Positions 17,153 through 25,647 are shown, numbered from the stretch's first letter. The stretch: 64,000 nucleotides of DNA from Paenibacillus nanensis (GCF_003583765.1 NZ_QXQA01000014.1:1-64000), one strand, 5' to 3'. Made by a program: numbers and translations. The notes: generated by a model from the letters alone, not told the origin.

Positions 17153-18257
17153 CCTACCTCGTTCTTCGGACAAGGAAGTGATCGCCGCACATGTTGAGGC
17201 GCTATTGGCCCAAATGGATAAGCATGTGGAAGACGAACGGTTTAAGCATGACTTAAGAACATCGTTAAAGCAGCTGGCGGATGTTAAGTTTGCGCTCGAC
17301 GAATCCTCGATCGTCGCGATGACCGATAGCAAGGGCAAAATCCAATATGTAAACGATAAGTTTTGCGAAATATCGAAGTACGATCGGGATGAGCTGATCG
17401 GCAAGGATCATCGGATCATCAATTCCGGGCATCATCCAAAGGCTTTTATGAAAGAGCTGTGGACCACCATCTCTTCAGGCAAAGTATGGAGAGGCGAATT
17501 GAAAAACAGGGCGAAGGACGGCACCTACTATTGGGTGAATACGACCATCGTGCCTTTTGTCGGGGAGGACGGCAAGCCGTATCAATACCTTGCCATTCGC
17601 AACGAGGTAACCTGGCTGAAGAAGGTGGAGGAAGAGCTGCAAGAAACGCTCGTCAAAGTGATGACGATCCAAGAGGATGAGCGGAGGAAGTTTTCAAGGG
17701 AGCTGCATGACGGCATCGGGCAAAGCCTCTTCTCCTTGCTCATTCAGCTCGACCGCGTCATTTCGGCGCCAAGCCCGGAGCGTGAGGAGCTTCAATTTAT
17801 TCGCGACAATGTGTCCGGCATTATCGAAGAAGTCCGCGGACTCGCTTGGGAGCTGCGGCCTTCCGTCCTGGACGATATGGGCATCGTGCCGGCCATTCGG
17901 TCGTATATTGACAATTACTCCTCCCATTACGGGATTAAAGTCAAATTCGAGTGCCGTCTCGGAAGACGGCTGGATATTCAAGCGGAAACGGTCATCTACC
18001 GCGTCATTCAAGAAGCGCTTACGAACATTGCGAAATACGCGGATGTGGCCGAAGCCAAGGTAGCCATACAAGAAGACGAGACGGAGGTGCTTGTGCAAAT
18101 CGCCGACCAGGGGGCAGGCTTCGATCCGCAGGTAAGCGCCAAAGGCGTTGGAAGGTTCAGCATGGCGGAGAGGGCGCGTATCGCCGGCGGGAGCTTGGAC
18201 GTGAAATCCGCTCCTGGGGAAGGCACAACGGTCACGCTAGTTATTCCTAAGAAATAA
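17145..18257 (+). CDS. PAS sensor histidine kinase, NreB-like without Fe-S cysteines
   Basis: This 370-residue soluble kinase has a PAS domain (about 52-165), a HisKA_3 domain with H188 ([13 protein letters not shown]) and a HATPase domain (about 280-370). There are no membrane spans. Staphylococcal NreB senses O2 through four PAS cysteines binding an iron-sulfur cluster. This PAS has only one cysteine (KFCEIS), so that mechanism cannot apply. The TTG start overlaps the regulator's stop by eight bases, indicating translational coupling. The signal could be redox, nitrate via the GAF protein, or a PAS-bound cofactor. Confidence 0.85.
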   Translation: MNNLPRSSDKEVIAAHVEALLAQMDKHVEDERFKHDLRTSLKQLADVKFALDESSIVAMTDSKGKIQYVNDKFCEISKYDRDELIGKDHRIINSGHHPKAFMKELWTTISSGKVWRGELKNRAKDGTYYWVNTTIVPFVGEDGKPYQYLAIRNEVTWLKKVEEELQETLVKVMTIQEDERRKFSRELHDGIGQSLFSLLIQLDRVISAPSPEREELQFIRDNVSGIIEEVRGLAWELRPSVLDDMGIVPAIRSYIDNYSSHYGIKVKFECRLGRRLDIQAETVIYRVIQEALTNIAKYADVAEAKVAIQEDETEVLVQIADQGAGFDPQVSAKGVGRFSMAERARIAGGSLDVKSAPGEGTTVTLVIPKK

Positions 18258-18271
18258 AAAGATTGTCCAAT

Positions 18272-18314
18272 TGTGATGTTTGTCACTTCATTCCTCCTTC
18301 TTGGCTAGTAAAAT
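18272..18314 (+). promoter_or_regulatory. FNR-like box and -10 of ndk
   Basis: TGTGA-TGTTTG-TCACT (18272-18287) is followed 37 bases later by TAAAAT (18309-18314). The predicted start is near 18321, with a 20-base leader carrying the SD. Confidence 0.75.
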
Positions 18315-18340
18315 GGGAATCAAGAAGGAGGTTGAAGACC

Positions 18341-18742
18341 ATGAGCGAAAAAGCTTTTGTCATGATCAAACCGGACGGCGTAGAGCGAGGCTTGGTCGGC
18401 GATATTCTATCTCGATTCGAGAAAAAGGGGCTGCGCCTTATAAAGGCGGAGCTGAAACGGATATCAAAAGAGACGGCTGAAGAGCATTACGGCCATCTGA
18501 AGGCAAAGCCATTCTTCGGCGAGCTTGTCGATTACATCACTTCAGGACCGGTGTTCGCCATGATCGTGGAAGGCGAAGCGGCCGTCCGGAACGCAAGAAG
18601 CTTGATCGGACCAACGAATCCCGCTGAAGCGGCCCCGGGTACGATACGCGGCGATTATGGAACGGGCGTGGAACGCAACGTCATTCATGGCTCCGATTCA
18701 CCGGAAAATGCGTCGCAAGAGATCGAAAGATTTTTCAATTAA
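18341..18742 (+). CDS. ndk: Nucleoside diphosphate kinase
   Basis: This 133-residue enzyme exchanges gamma-phosphate between NTPs and NDPs by a phospho-histidine. The catalytic His lies in [12 protein letters not shown] and the N-terminus is the standard [15 protein letters not shown]. It is slightly shorter than many bacterial NDKs, ending right after the EIERFF helix. AAGGAGG nine bases upstream fixes the ATG at 18341. A strong FNR-like promoter directly upstream is unusual for a housekeeping gene. Confidence 0.95.
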   Translation: MSEKAFVMIKPDGVERGLVGDILSRFEKKGLRLIKAELKRISKETAEEHYGHLKAKPFFGELVDYITSGPVFAMIVEGEAAVRNARSLIGPTNPAEAAPGTIRGDYGTGVERNVIHGSDSPENASQEIERFFN

Positions 18743-18753
18743 TAAATAGCAAC

Positions 18754-18796
18754 TGTGATTTACCTCACAGAAAAGCATCGGAAAAAAGGTTATCAT
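18754..18796 (+). promoter_or_regulatory. FNR-like box and -10 of doxX
   Basis: TGTGA-TTTACC-TCACA (18754-18769) is a perfect FNR/CRP consensus. TATCAT (18791-18796) starts exactly 37 bases later. The predicted start is near 18803, giving a ~118-base leader. Confidence 0.8.
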
Positions 18797-18877
18797 AAAG
18801 ATGTAGAAGGAAAGCAAGCAAGGGAATATAAAAAAAGCACGATTAACCTCCAGTGCAGGCGTTCCTCCTACAAATGT

Positions 18878-18895
18878 TTGTGAAATAATTCACAT
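18878..18895. promoter_or_regulatory. Rex-like operator in the doxX leader
   Basis: TTGTGAA-ATAA-TTCACAT matches the Rex consensus TTGTGAA-N4-TTCACAA at all but the last base. It lies ~75 bases downstream of the predicted start, a repressor position. It is also an FNR-like dyad, so either protein could bind. Confidence 0.65.
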
Positions 18896-18920
18896 TAATA
18901 AACTGAGGAGTGAAAAAATC

Positions 18921-19469
18921 ATGATGAAATTTCTTCGTGAAAATGTGTATGCGGCCGGTTTGCTGGTAATCATTAGATGGGTTGTCGGGCTTGCGTGGAT
19001 TGAAGCGGGATTCCACAAGTTGAAGGACGGATTCGATGCCGCGGGATTCCTCAAAGGCGCAATCGCCAATCCGGTCTTGGATAAAGCGACAGGCGAGATG
19101 GTTTATCCGAACTTCGTGAACTTCATCGAGCATTTCGCTCTGCCGAATGTGAAGCTAATCAACTTTTTAATTCCAGTAGGCGAGCTGCTAGTAGGGATCG
19201 GGCTTCTTGTCGGCGGTCTAACGGCAATCGCGGCGTTCTTCGGGCTTCTGATGAACTTCATGTTCCTCTACGCGGGCACCGTAAGCACAAACCCGTGGCT
19301 GGTCATGCTGGGCGGCATCGTCATGATGGCAGGCGCTAACGCGGGCAAATTCGGTCTCGACTACTACCTGCTGCCGCTGCTCCGCAAAACCTTCGCTCGC
19401 ATACGCAAAGGCGGGACCGAGAAAAAAGGCGGCACTCAAGCACCTAATCTGCCAAAGGCGGCACACTAA
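18921..19469 (+). CDS. DoxX family membrane protein
   Basis: This 182-residue protein has four predicted spans (about 10-28, 75-100, 103-125, 130-150) and the DoxX-type start VIIRWVVGLAWIEAGFHKL. The family includes quinone-linked thiosulfate and redox membrane proteins; its exact reaction here is unknown. The tail is basic and soluble (RKTFARIRKGGTEKKGG). GAGGAG supports the ATG. It sits behind tandem FNR-like and Rex-like sites and is followed 30 bases later by a Cys-rich gene. Confidence 0.85.
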   Translation: MMKFLRENVYAAGLLVIIRWVVGLAWIEAGFHKLKDGFDAAGFLKGAIANPVLDKATGEMVYPNFVNFIEHFALPNVKLINFLIPVGELLVGIGLLVGGLTAIAAFFGLLMNFMFLYAGTVSTNPWLVMLGGIVMMAGANAGKFGLDYYLLPLLRKTFARIRKGGTEKKGGTQAPNLPKAAH

Positions 19470-19499
19470 CAAAGCGCGCTTATAAAGGAGAAATAGGCG

Positions 19500-19691
19500 A
19501 TGAATGCAAAGCTAAAAGAGATGGATCTTACGACCTTCATGCTGCATTACTGCTACACCTGCAAGGATGCGCATCAATGCGATACCGAGCGCAAATGCAT
19601 GGATTGCTTCGAAGCGAAGAGGGCGGAGCTGGAGAAGAAGCAGGCGGCAGACCCGACAACGAAACAGCTCTTAACCTACTACGCTCTGTAA
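19500..19691 (+). CDS. Small Cys-rich protein, unknown
   Basis: This 63-residue soluble protein carries CYTC-x5-C-x5-CMDC, five cysteines in two CxxC-like pairs that could bind zinc or an iron-sulfur cluster. I do not recognise a family. The SD AAAGGAG is nine bases upstream of the ATG. It is co-directional with doxX and ends in a strong terminator, so it probably shares the doxX promoter. Confidence 0.7.
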   Translation: MNAKLKEMDLTTFMLHYCYTCKDAHQCDTERKCMDCFEAKRAELEKKQAADPTTKQLLTYYAL

Positions 19692-19707
19692 TATAAGCAA
19701 GCCTTAG

Positions 19708-19745
19708 GCCTTCCCGCCGCGAAGTTGCGGCGGGAAGGCTTTTTA
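19708..19745 (+). terminator. doxX operon terminator
   Basis: A 13-bp perfect stem GCCTTCCCGCCGC / GCGGCGGGAAGGC with a six-base loop is followed by TTTTTATG. Confidence 0.93.
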
Positions 19746-19856
19746 TGCTGCTTCTCGTTCTAACCGCGCGTTGTTTACATCCCGTTTAAATTGGCGGAGT
19801 ACACTGTTATTATGGAAGCAGCGCCTCGGTCTGACGGAGGATAGGAGGAATATTAG

Positions 19857-20531
19857 ATGGGCTATGTGTTGGTCGCGGACGATGATCCTCATATCCGCGA
19901 GCTGGTCAAAGTGGTTTTAACAAAGGAAGGTTATCTTGTCCAAGAAGCGGCGGACGGACGAGAGGCGATAGCGGCAATGGAAACGGCGCCTGCGGATATG
20001 GTCATTATAGACCTCATGATGCCGAACATGGACGGCTTTGAGCTGTGCCGCCGGCTTCGAGAAGACTACGAGATTCCTATTCTGATGCTGACCGCAAAAG
20101 GGGAGCTTCACGATAAAGTAAGAGGCTTCCATCTGGGCACGGATGATTATGTCGTAAAGCCGTTTGATCCGCCGGAGCTTGTCGTACGGGTGAAGGCGCT
20201 TATGAAAAGGTACCGGATCGCCGCTTCCCAGCAGACCTCCGCCGGCGGGATTACGCTGGACCGTTCCACCTACCGGATGACGGTGAATGACGAGCCGGTG
20301 TCGCTGCCACCCAAGGAATTCGAGCTGCTTTTTATGCTCATGAGCAATCGGGGGCGCACGCTCGCCCGCGGATTTTTGATCGAAGCGGTATGGGGCTATG
20401 ATTTCGAGGGCAACGAGCGTACGCTGGATGTTCACGTCAACCGGCTGCGGGAACGATTTGCAGGCTGGGGCGTTGCCGTGAAAATCGCCACGATTCGGGG
20501 GCTTGGCTATCGGATGGAGGCGTCGGAATGA
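19857..20531 (+). CDS. OmpR-family response regulator
   Basis: This 224-residue regulator has a receiver domain with D9/D10 and phospho-acceptor D52 (VIIDLMMPNMDG). A C-terminal winged helix covers about 130-222 (LPPKEFELLFMLMSN...GNERTLDVHVNRLRERF). AGGAGG supports the start. Its stop overlaps the kinase start (ATGA). I cannot assign a named system. Confidence 0.93.
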   Translation: MGYVLVADDDPHIRELVKVVLTKEGYLVQEAADGREAIAAMETAPADMVIIDLMMPNMDGFELCRRLREDYEIPILMLTAKGELHDKVRGFHLGTDDYVVKPFDPPELVVRVKALMKRYRIAASQQTSAGGITLDRSTYRMTVNDEPVSLPPKEFELLFMLMSNRGRTLARGFLIEAVWGYDFEGNERTLDVHVNRLRERFAGWGVAVKIATIRGLGYRMEASE

Positions 20532-21592
20532 AACGGCAGCTGAGCATTGGAGAACTGATATGGCATGGCTTTCTGACGTTTACGGCCTTAATCCTAGCTT
20601 GCGGAGGCGCTTTTACCGGGGCGTATTTTCTGACGCGGTGGTATTACGAAAGCCATCCTGTTCCTTGGAGCGACTACGTGGTTCAGCTTGTCAACTGCGG
20701 TGTCGCCCTGCTGCTTATTATCCTGCTTATCCTTCTTGTGAACCTTTTCTCGCGTCCGAAGCAGCGGGTGTTCTGGAACGAGATGATGGATGCTTTTCGC
20801 CGGATAGCCAAAGGCGATTTCAGCGTTGTGATTGATCAAGAAGGCAAATACCACGGGCATATCGGGGAGTTTGTCGATTCCATCAACGAAATGACGCAGG
20901 AGCTCAAGCAGGTGGAGCGGCTGCGCCAGCAGTTCATTTCGGATGTTTCGCACGAGATCCAATCGCCGTTGACGTCGATTCGCGGGTTCGCAAGCACGCT
21001 GCAGCGTGAAGATTTAACGCGCGAGGAGCAGAGAAGATATCTTGCCATCATCGAGAAAGAAACGGTCCGTCTCTCGCGGCTCAGCGATAATCTGCTGAAG
21101 CTTGCCTCCCTGGACTCGGAAGACCAGGAATGGCCGATGGCAAGCTACCGGCTGGACACGCAAATCGAGCATATAATATTGGCATGCGAGCCGCAGTGGC
21201 TGCAGAAAAGCTTAGATATTGAGCTTGACGCGGTGCCCTGCGAGATTAACGCCAATGAAGAGCTGATGAGCCAGGTTTGGCAAAACTTGATCCATAACGC
21301 GATTAAATTTACGCCGGACGGCGGTAGCATAAGGGTCTTCCTTCGCCCAACGGATGAAGGGGTGCTGCTTGCGGAAATTTCCGATACGGGGATCGGCATT
21401 CAGCCAGAGGATCAAAAGCGGATATTTGAACGATTTTATAAAGGCGACAAGCAGCGGACGCGCACAACGGAAGGCAACGGGCTGGGATTATCGATCGTGC
21501 AAAAAATTGTTCGGCTGCATAAAGGAACGATCCGGGTGCAAAGCATCTTAGGCGTCGGCACAACCTTCGAGGTGCGTCTGCCGAAACCGTAA
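20528..21592 (+). CDS. Membrane sensor histidine kinase
   Basis: This 354-residue partner of the preceding regulator has two N-terminal spans (about 13-37 and 48-72) with only a short outer loop. A HAMP-like segment, a HisKA domain with H142 (SDVSHEIQSPLTSIRG) and a HATPase domain (N-box LIHNAIKFTPDGG, G-boxes DTGIGI and GNGLGL) follow. The tiny outer loop suggests sensing within the membrane, as in intramembrane-sensing kinases. No transporter lies next to it. Confidence 0.92.
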   Translation: MKRQLSIGELIWHGFLTFTALILACGGAFTGAYFLTRWYYESHPVPWSDYVVQLVNCGVALLLIILLILLVNLFSRPKQRVFWNEMMDAFRRIAKGDFSVVIDQEGKYHGHIGEFVDSINEMTQELKQVERLRQQFISDVSHEIQSPLTSIRGFASTLQREDLTREEQRRYLAIIEKETVRLSRLSDNLLKLASLDSEDQEWPMASYRLDTQIEHIILACEPQWLQKSLDIELDAVPCEINANEELMSQVWQNLIHNAIKFTPDGGSIRVFLRPTDEGVLLAEISDTGIGIQPEDQKRIFERFYKGDKQRTRTTEGNGLGLSIVQKIVRLHKGTIRVQSILGVGTTFEVRLPKP

Positions 21593-21596
21593 ATAA

Positions 21597-21642
21597 GCCT
21601 CCCCAACCGCCGGCTGACGCGGAGGGAGGTTTGTTGCTTTTT
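21597..21642 (+). terminator. Candidate terminator of the two-component operon
   Basis: GCCTCCC (about 21598-21604) can pair with GGGAGGT after a ~20-base loop, followed by TTGTTGCTTTTTTG. The stem is short. Confidence 0.5.
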
Positions 21643-21714
21643 TGTTCATTTGAAAAAGCTTTAGATTCTGATAAACTACTGATTATAGGAAATATGATAC
21701 AGGAGGAAACGATA

Positions 21715-22140
21715 ATGACCGATGCTATGTTTTTATTGCACGTGCTTGGAGCTGTAGGAATGGGGTTTTATATCGTATTGCCGATTATGCTGGGAGGGGC
21801 TTCCAAAACGGACGGATCGGGTCAAGCCGGTCTTGCGAAAGGTCTGTTGTCCGCGAATCGCATCGCGCAGTACTTTCTTATCGTACAGCTGCTTACCGGC
21901 GGTTACTTGATGTCCCAGGGCGACTATGCCGTCGTCTGGATGATCATCGTGACGCTGCTGTTCTTGGCTATCGCGGCGTTAGGCGGCATCGTGACGAAGC
22001 CGCTGAAGCAAGTGGTGTCGGCGATCCAATCCGGCCAAAGCGCGACTGCATCCATCAATAAAGCGAAAGTAATGAGCCTTATCATTCTTGTGCTATACGT
22101 CGCGATTATTTATTTCATGGTTAGTCCGATTTATGCGTAG
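21715..22140 (+). CDS. Four-span membrane protein (DUF2269-like)
   Basis: This 141-residue hydrophobic protein has spans at roughly 5-25, 45-65, 72-92 and 115-135. The start MFLLHVLGAVGMGFYIVLP recalls DUF2269-type proteins; this link is from memory and uncertain. AGGAGGA precedes the ATG at 21715. It stands between the two-component operon and the sugar kinase. Function unknown. Confidence 0.65.
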   Translation: MTDAMFLLHVLGAVGMGFYIVLPIMLGGASKTDGSGQAGLAKGLLSANRIAQYFLIVQLLTGGYLMSQGDYAVVWMIIVTLLFLAIAALGGIVTKPLKQVVSAIQSGQSATASINKAKVMSLIILVLYVAIIYFMVSPIYA

Positions 22141-22181
22141 TGCAAGTGACGATATCCGATAACCAGTAGGGGGATTATGCT

Positions 22182-23138
22182 GTGCGTGAAGTGTCACCTC
22201 ATATCATAACGTTCGGAGAATCTATGGCGCTGTTTATGCCGGAGGGGCATAAGTCGATCGAACGCGCGGCGACTTTGGAGCAAAGCTTCGGCGGCGCAGA
22301 AAGCAATGTGGCCATCGGCCTTGCCCGTCTCGGCTCATCGGTCGGCTGGTTCGGGGCGCTTGGCGACGATCCGTTCGGCAAATTGATTTTAAAAACGCTG
22401 CGGGGAGAAGGCGTGGACATCTCCCGCGCGAAGCTAAGCGGAGAGGCGCCGACGGGCATGATGTTCCGCGAGCATGTCGCGGGCCGGCTTGCCGTTCATT
22501 ACTTCCGCAAAGGCTCCGCCGCAAGCCGTATGAAGCCTGAAGATCTGGATGAAGACTATATTCGGGGGGCGAAGCTGCTCCACGTAACCGGCATCACATG
22601 CGCGATTAGCGAGGAAGGGCGCCGAACGGTGCGCCGCGCGGTAGATGTGGCGAAGGAAGCGGGCGTGCTCGTCAGCTTTGATCCGAATTTGCGGCTCAAG
22701 CTGTGGTCGATCGAGGAAGCGCGCGCGACGCTTTTGCCTTTGGCGGCGGATGCGGATTATTTCCTCCCTGGATGGGACGAGCTGAAGCTGCTCTACGATA
22801 CGGATGATTACGCCGCCGTTAAGGAGCGCTTGAGGGAGCTTAAAGCTGTCAGCATCATTAAGGGAATGGGCGATGCAACGGTTGTGCTGGAGAAGGAGTC
22901 GGAGACGGCTGTCCCATTTTATCCTGCGGATCAGGTGGTAGACACCGTAGGGGCCGGCGACGGCTTCTGCGCCGGATTTCTGGCTGGCGTCATGAAAGGC
23001 ATGTCTCCGGTTGAGGCTGTGCGTCTCGCGAGCATTAACGGCTCCCTGGTTGTACAAATGCGCGGCGACTGGGAAGCGCTCCCAGAGTGGGAAGCCGTGG
23101 AGCAGCGCATGTCGGCTAAAGCGTGGGTGGAGCGTTGA
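22182..23138 (+). CDS. kdgK: PfkB-family sugar kinase, 2-keto-3-deoxygluconate kinase-like
   Basis: This 318-residue ribokinase-fold enzyme has the substrate glycines FGGAESNVAIGLARLG and the catalytic motif DTVGAGDGFCAGF with base D260. The sequence fits KDG kinases of pectin and glucuronate breakdown, though PfkB substrates are hard to predict. It starts at GTG. The stop overlaps the DeoR regulator's ATG (ATGA), so the pair is co-translated. No KDG aldolase gene is in the window. Confidence 0.8.
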   Translation: MREVSPHIITFGESMALFMPEGHKSIERAATLEQSFGGAESNVAIGLARLGSSVGWFGALGDDPFGKLILKTLRGEGVDISRAKLSGEAPTGMMFREHVAGRLAVHYFRKGSAASRMKPEDLDEDYIRGAKLLHVTGITCAISEEGRRTVRRAVDVAKEAGVLVSFDPNLRLKLWSIEEARATLLPLAADADYFLPGWDELKLLYDTDDYAAVKERLRELKAVSIIKGMGDATVVLEKESETAVPFYPADQVVDTVGAGDGFCAGFLAGVMKGMSPVEAVRLASINGSLVVQMRGDWEALPEWEAVEQRMSAKAWVER

Positions 23139-23923
23139 TGATGATGGATGGAACCGGATCCAAAGGACAAAGACGCCGTGAGGCGATTCTTCAGCTGCTG
23201 AAGCAGCAGGGTCGGATTACGATTACGGAAATGGTGGAGCGCTTCGGATGTTCAGAGGCGACGGCGCGCCGCGATTTGGAGCAAATGGAAGGCGAATATC
23301 CGGTTATCCGGACGATCGGCGGCGCGATGTACGACGGCATGAGCACGATGAGAGAGCTGCATTTTGCCGAGAAAGAAGGGCTGTCGATTCTCGAGAAGGA
23401 GAAGATCGCGCAGCTGGCGGCTTCGCTTATCGTGGAAGGAGACGTCATCGGATTGTCCGGCGGCACAACCAACTTCCTGCTGGCCAAGCTGCTGAAATCC
23501 CGGAAAGGGATCACCGTCGTTACCAATGCGGTCAATATCGCGATGGAGCTGGCCGGCAGCCAGATTCAAGTCGTTGTGACCGGCGGTATAATGCGGCACA
23601 ACAGCTTTGAGCTGTGCGGACCGCTCGGCGAAGGAATGGTGGCGCAGCTGCACATCGGCAAGATGTTTATTGGGGTTGACGGCATTTCGGCAGCCGGCGG
23701 GATCTCAAGCTATTCCGAACAGGAGGCGCAAATCGCCAAAGCGCTGATCGGCCGGTCGCAAGAGACCTATGCGGTATTCGACCATACGAAGACGAACCGC
23801 ACCTCCCTGTTCTCGGTTGCGGCGCTGTCGGAGCTGAAAGCGGTCATTACGGATTCGGAGCTGACAGGCGAGCTTGCGGGCGCGCTGCAGCAGCATCAAG
23901 TATCCATGTATGTCACGGATTAG
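23138..23923 (+). CDS. DeoR-family transcriptional repressor
   Basis: This 261-residue regulator has an N-terminal DeoR helix-turn-helix (RREAILQLLKQQGRITITEMVERFGCSEATARRDL region, about 8-50). A DeoR sensor domain follows (SGGTTNFLLAKLL, VVTNAVNIAMEL, FIGVDGIS), which binds phosphorylated sugars. Its ATG overlaps the stop of the sugar kinase, so it likely controls that gene in response to the kinase product. ATGs at 23141 and 23144 are possible alternatives. Confidence 0.9.
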   Translation: MMMDGTGSKGQRRREAILQLLKQQGRITITEMVERFGCSEATARRDLEQMEGEYPVIRTIGGAMYDGMSTMRELHFAEKEGLSILEKEKIAQLAASLIVEGDVIGLSGGTTNFLLAKLLKSRKGITVVTNAVNIAMELAGSQIQVVVTGGIMRHNSFELCGPLGEGMVAQLHIGKMFIGVDGISAAGGISSYSEQEAQIAKALIGRSQETYAVFDHTKTNRTSLFSVAALSELKAVITDSELTGELAGALQQHQVSMYVTD

Positions 23924-23948
23924 AGCACGGAGTTGAATAGGAAGACAG

Positions 23949-23990
23949 ACGGCCGCCAGGTGGGATTCCTGGCAGGCCGTTTCTTTTTTT
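23949..23990 (+). terminator. Terminator after the deoR-type gene
   Basis: ACGGCCGCCAGG pairs with CCTGGC-a-GGCCGT (one bulge, seven-base loop), followed by TTCTTTTTTT. Confidence 0.92.
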
Positions 23991-24056
23991 ATAATGACAA
24001 CTTTGTAAGATTTAGGACGGAATCTGTCACGCAAATCGATAGGTCGGAGCTTCCAT

Positions 24057-24075
24057 TGAAGGTAGACTATCTTCA
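24057..24075. promoter_or_regulatory. Dyad upstream of the serine hydrolase gene
   Basis: TGAAGGTAG-a-CTATCTTCA is a dyad with nine-base arms and one mismatch, 44 bases before the ATG. It could be an operator; no regulator is evident. Confidence 0.35.
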
Positions 24076-24118
24076 TGAGCACAAGCCAAAGATAGAGTGA
24101 TGGAGGAGAAGCCCTGTT

Positions 24119-25618
24119 ATGAAAGGATTAAGACGAGCTTGCAGGACATTGCTCTGCGCCATTATCGGAATAACCGCTATGCTGAGCGGTCTCCCTTCCT
24201 CAGCGGAGGTTCGGGCGCAAGCTAACGTACGAGAGTTCGACACCCAAAAGCTGGATGCCTTCATGGAAACGTCCATGCAGAGCTTAAACATTCCCGGCGC
24301 GGCAATAGCTGTTGTGAAAGGAGATCAAGCGGTGTACTGGAAGGGGTACGGCGTCTCCGGCCCGGATAAAAAGCCTGTAACGCCTCAAACCCCGTTTGTG
24401 CTGGGCTCTACCAGCAAATCATTTACAGCCGTTGCTGTCATGCAGCTGGCCGAGGAAGGCAGGATCGATCTCGACGCTCCGGTACAGCGTTACCTGCCTT
24501 GGTTTAGAGTCGCCGATGAAGAAGCCTCTGAAAAAATAACAGTGAAACATTTGCTCCACCAAACGAGCGGCCTATCCACCTATTCCGGCCAGGTCTCGCT
24601 GGCCAAAGGAAACAAGACGCTCGAGTCGCATATCAGAGGCTTAAAGGATACGGCGTTGACCGAGCCGGTAGGCTCCGTGTTCCAGTATTCCAATACAAAC
24701 TATGATATTCTTGGAGCGATCATTCAAGAGGTTTCCCATATGCCTTATACCGAATATGTGAAGCAGCGCATTTACGAGCCGTTGGATATGCAGCACAGCT
24801 ACGCTTCACCTGAAGAGGGAGAAGGCGGGGGACTCGCGACCGGGTATCAGCCTGTGTTCGGATGGATGGTGCCGACCAAGCAGCTGGAGCATCAAGGCAC
24901 CGTTCCTTCGGGCTACCTGATCTCGAGCTCGGAGGATATGTCGAAATATTTAATTGCCCATATGAACGGCGGCCGATACGGCGATACCGCGCTGCTATCG
25001 GAGCAGAGCGTCGGCCTGTTGCATAAGCCTGCTGCTTCTATGTGGGGAGATGCCTTTTACGCGATGGGCTGGACGGTCGAACACGACAAGCTGTATCATG
25101 ACGGCTCAACCGAAAACACCTATTCCAAAATGGTCATTGACGGCGAGTACGGAGTCATTCTGCTGATCAACGCGATGGATTTTTTTCATATCGATTCTTA
25201 TGACAGCATTATGACTGGGATTGTCGGAATGCTACAGGGACAGGATCCCCCAAAGCTTGAATCCTCCGAGTACAAACAAACGTATATGGTGCTGGATATT
25301 GCGGCAGCGGCCGTGTTGATTTATCTCGCTTTCTCCATTTACCGGCTGTTCAAATGGAGAACCAGGTTTCACGCAACCGCTCTTCGTATCGGCTTTCATT
25401 TCTTGTTCGTCCTGCTTATCAATTGGCTGGTGCCTATAGGCCTGTTATTGGCAGTGCCTAAATTGCTCGTCCCTTGGCCGGTTGTCATGGCATTTTTGCC
25501 CGGCTTTGGACATTTCATGTTTGTCATTCCGGTCCTGCTAATAAGCGTGGGATTGATCAAAGTCATACTCATCCTTCGCAGCATTGCGGGTAAAAGAAAA
25601 AAAGTGTTCGCGCATTAA
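24119..25618 (+). CDS. Membrane-anchored serine hydrolase (class C beta-lactamase/PBP4* fold)
   Basis: This 499-residue protein has an N-terminal signal sequence and an outer serine-hydrolase domain with S97-T-S-K100 as nucleophile motif and YSN (QYSNTNYD, about 192). Three or four membrane spans lie at the C-terminus (about 385-490). The fold covers D,D-peptidases, esterases and class C beta-lactamases. The added membrane block is typical of Paenibacillus/Bacillus PBP4*-like proteins rather than secreted lactamases. GGAGGAG precedes the ATG. It is a single gene with a convergent terminator. Confidence 0.88.
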   Translation: MKGLRRACRTLLCAIIGITAMLSGLPSSAEVRAQANVREFDTQKLDAFMETSMQSLNIPGAAIAVVKGDQAVYWKGYGVSGPDKKPVTPQTPFVLGSTSKSFTAVAVMQLAEEGRIDLDAPVQRYLPWFRVADEEASEKITVKHLLHQTSGLSTYSGQVSLAKGNKTLESHIRGLKDTALTEPVGSVFQYSNTNYDILGAIIQEVSHMPYTEYVKQRIYEPLDMQHSYASPEEGEGGGLATGYQPVFGWMVPTKQLEHQGTVPSGYLISSSEDMSKYLIAHMNGGRYGDTALLSEQSVGLLHKPAASMWGDAFYAMGWTVEHDKLYHDGSTENTYSKMVIDGEYGVILLINAMDFFHIDSYDSIMTGIVGMLQGQDPPKLESSEYKQTYMVLDIAAAAVLIYLAFSIYRLFKWRTRFHATALRIGFHFLFVLLINWLVPIGLLLAVPKLLVPWPVVMAFLPGFGHFMFVIPVLLISVGLIKVILILRSIAGKRKKVFAH

Positions 25619-25647
25619 GGCACCGCGCATTCGTCATCATACAAAGA

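Noticed and set aside
24018-24045. Further FNR-like box before the serine hydrolase
   Set aside because: The CTGTCACG word has no matching TGTGA half at six-base spacing and no -10 at the usual distance.
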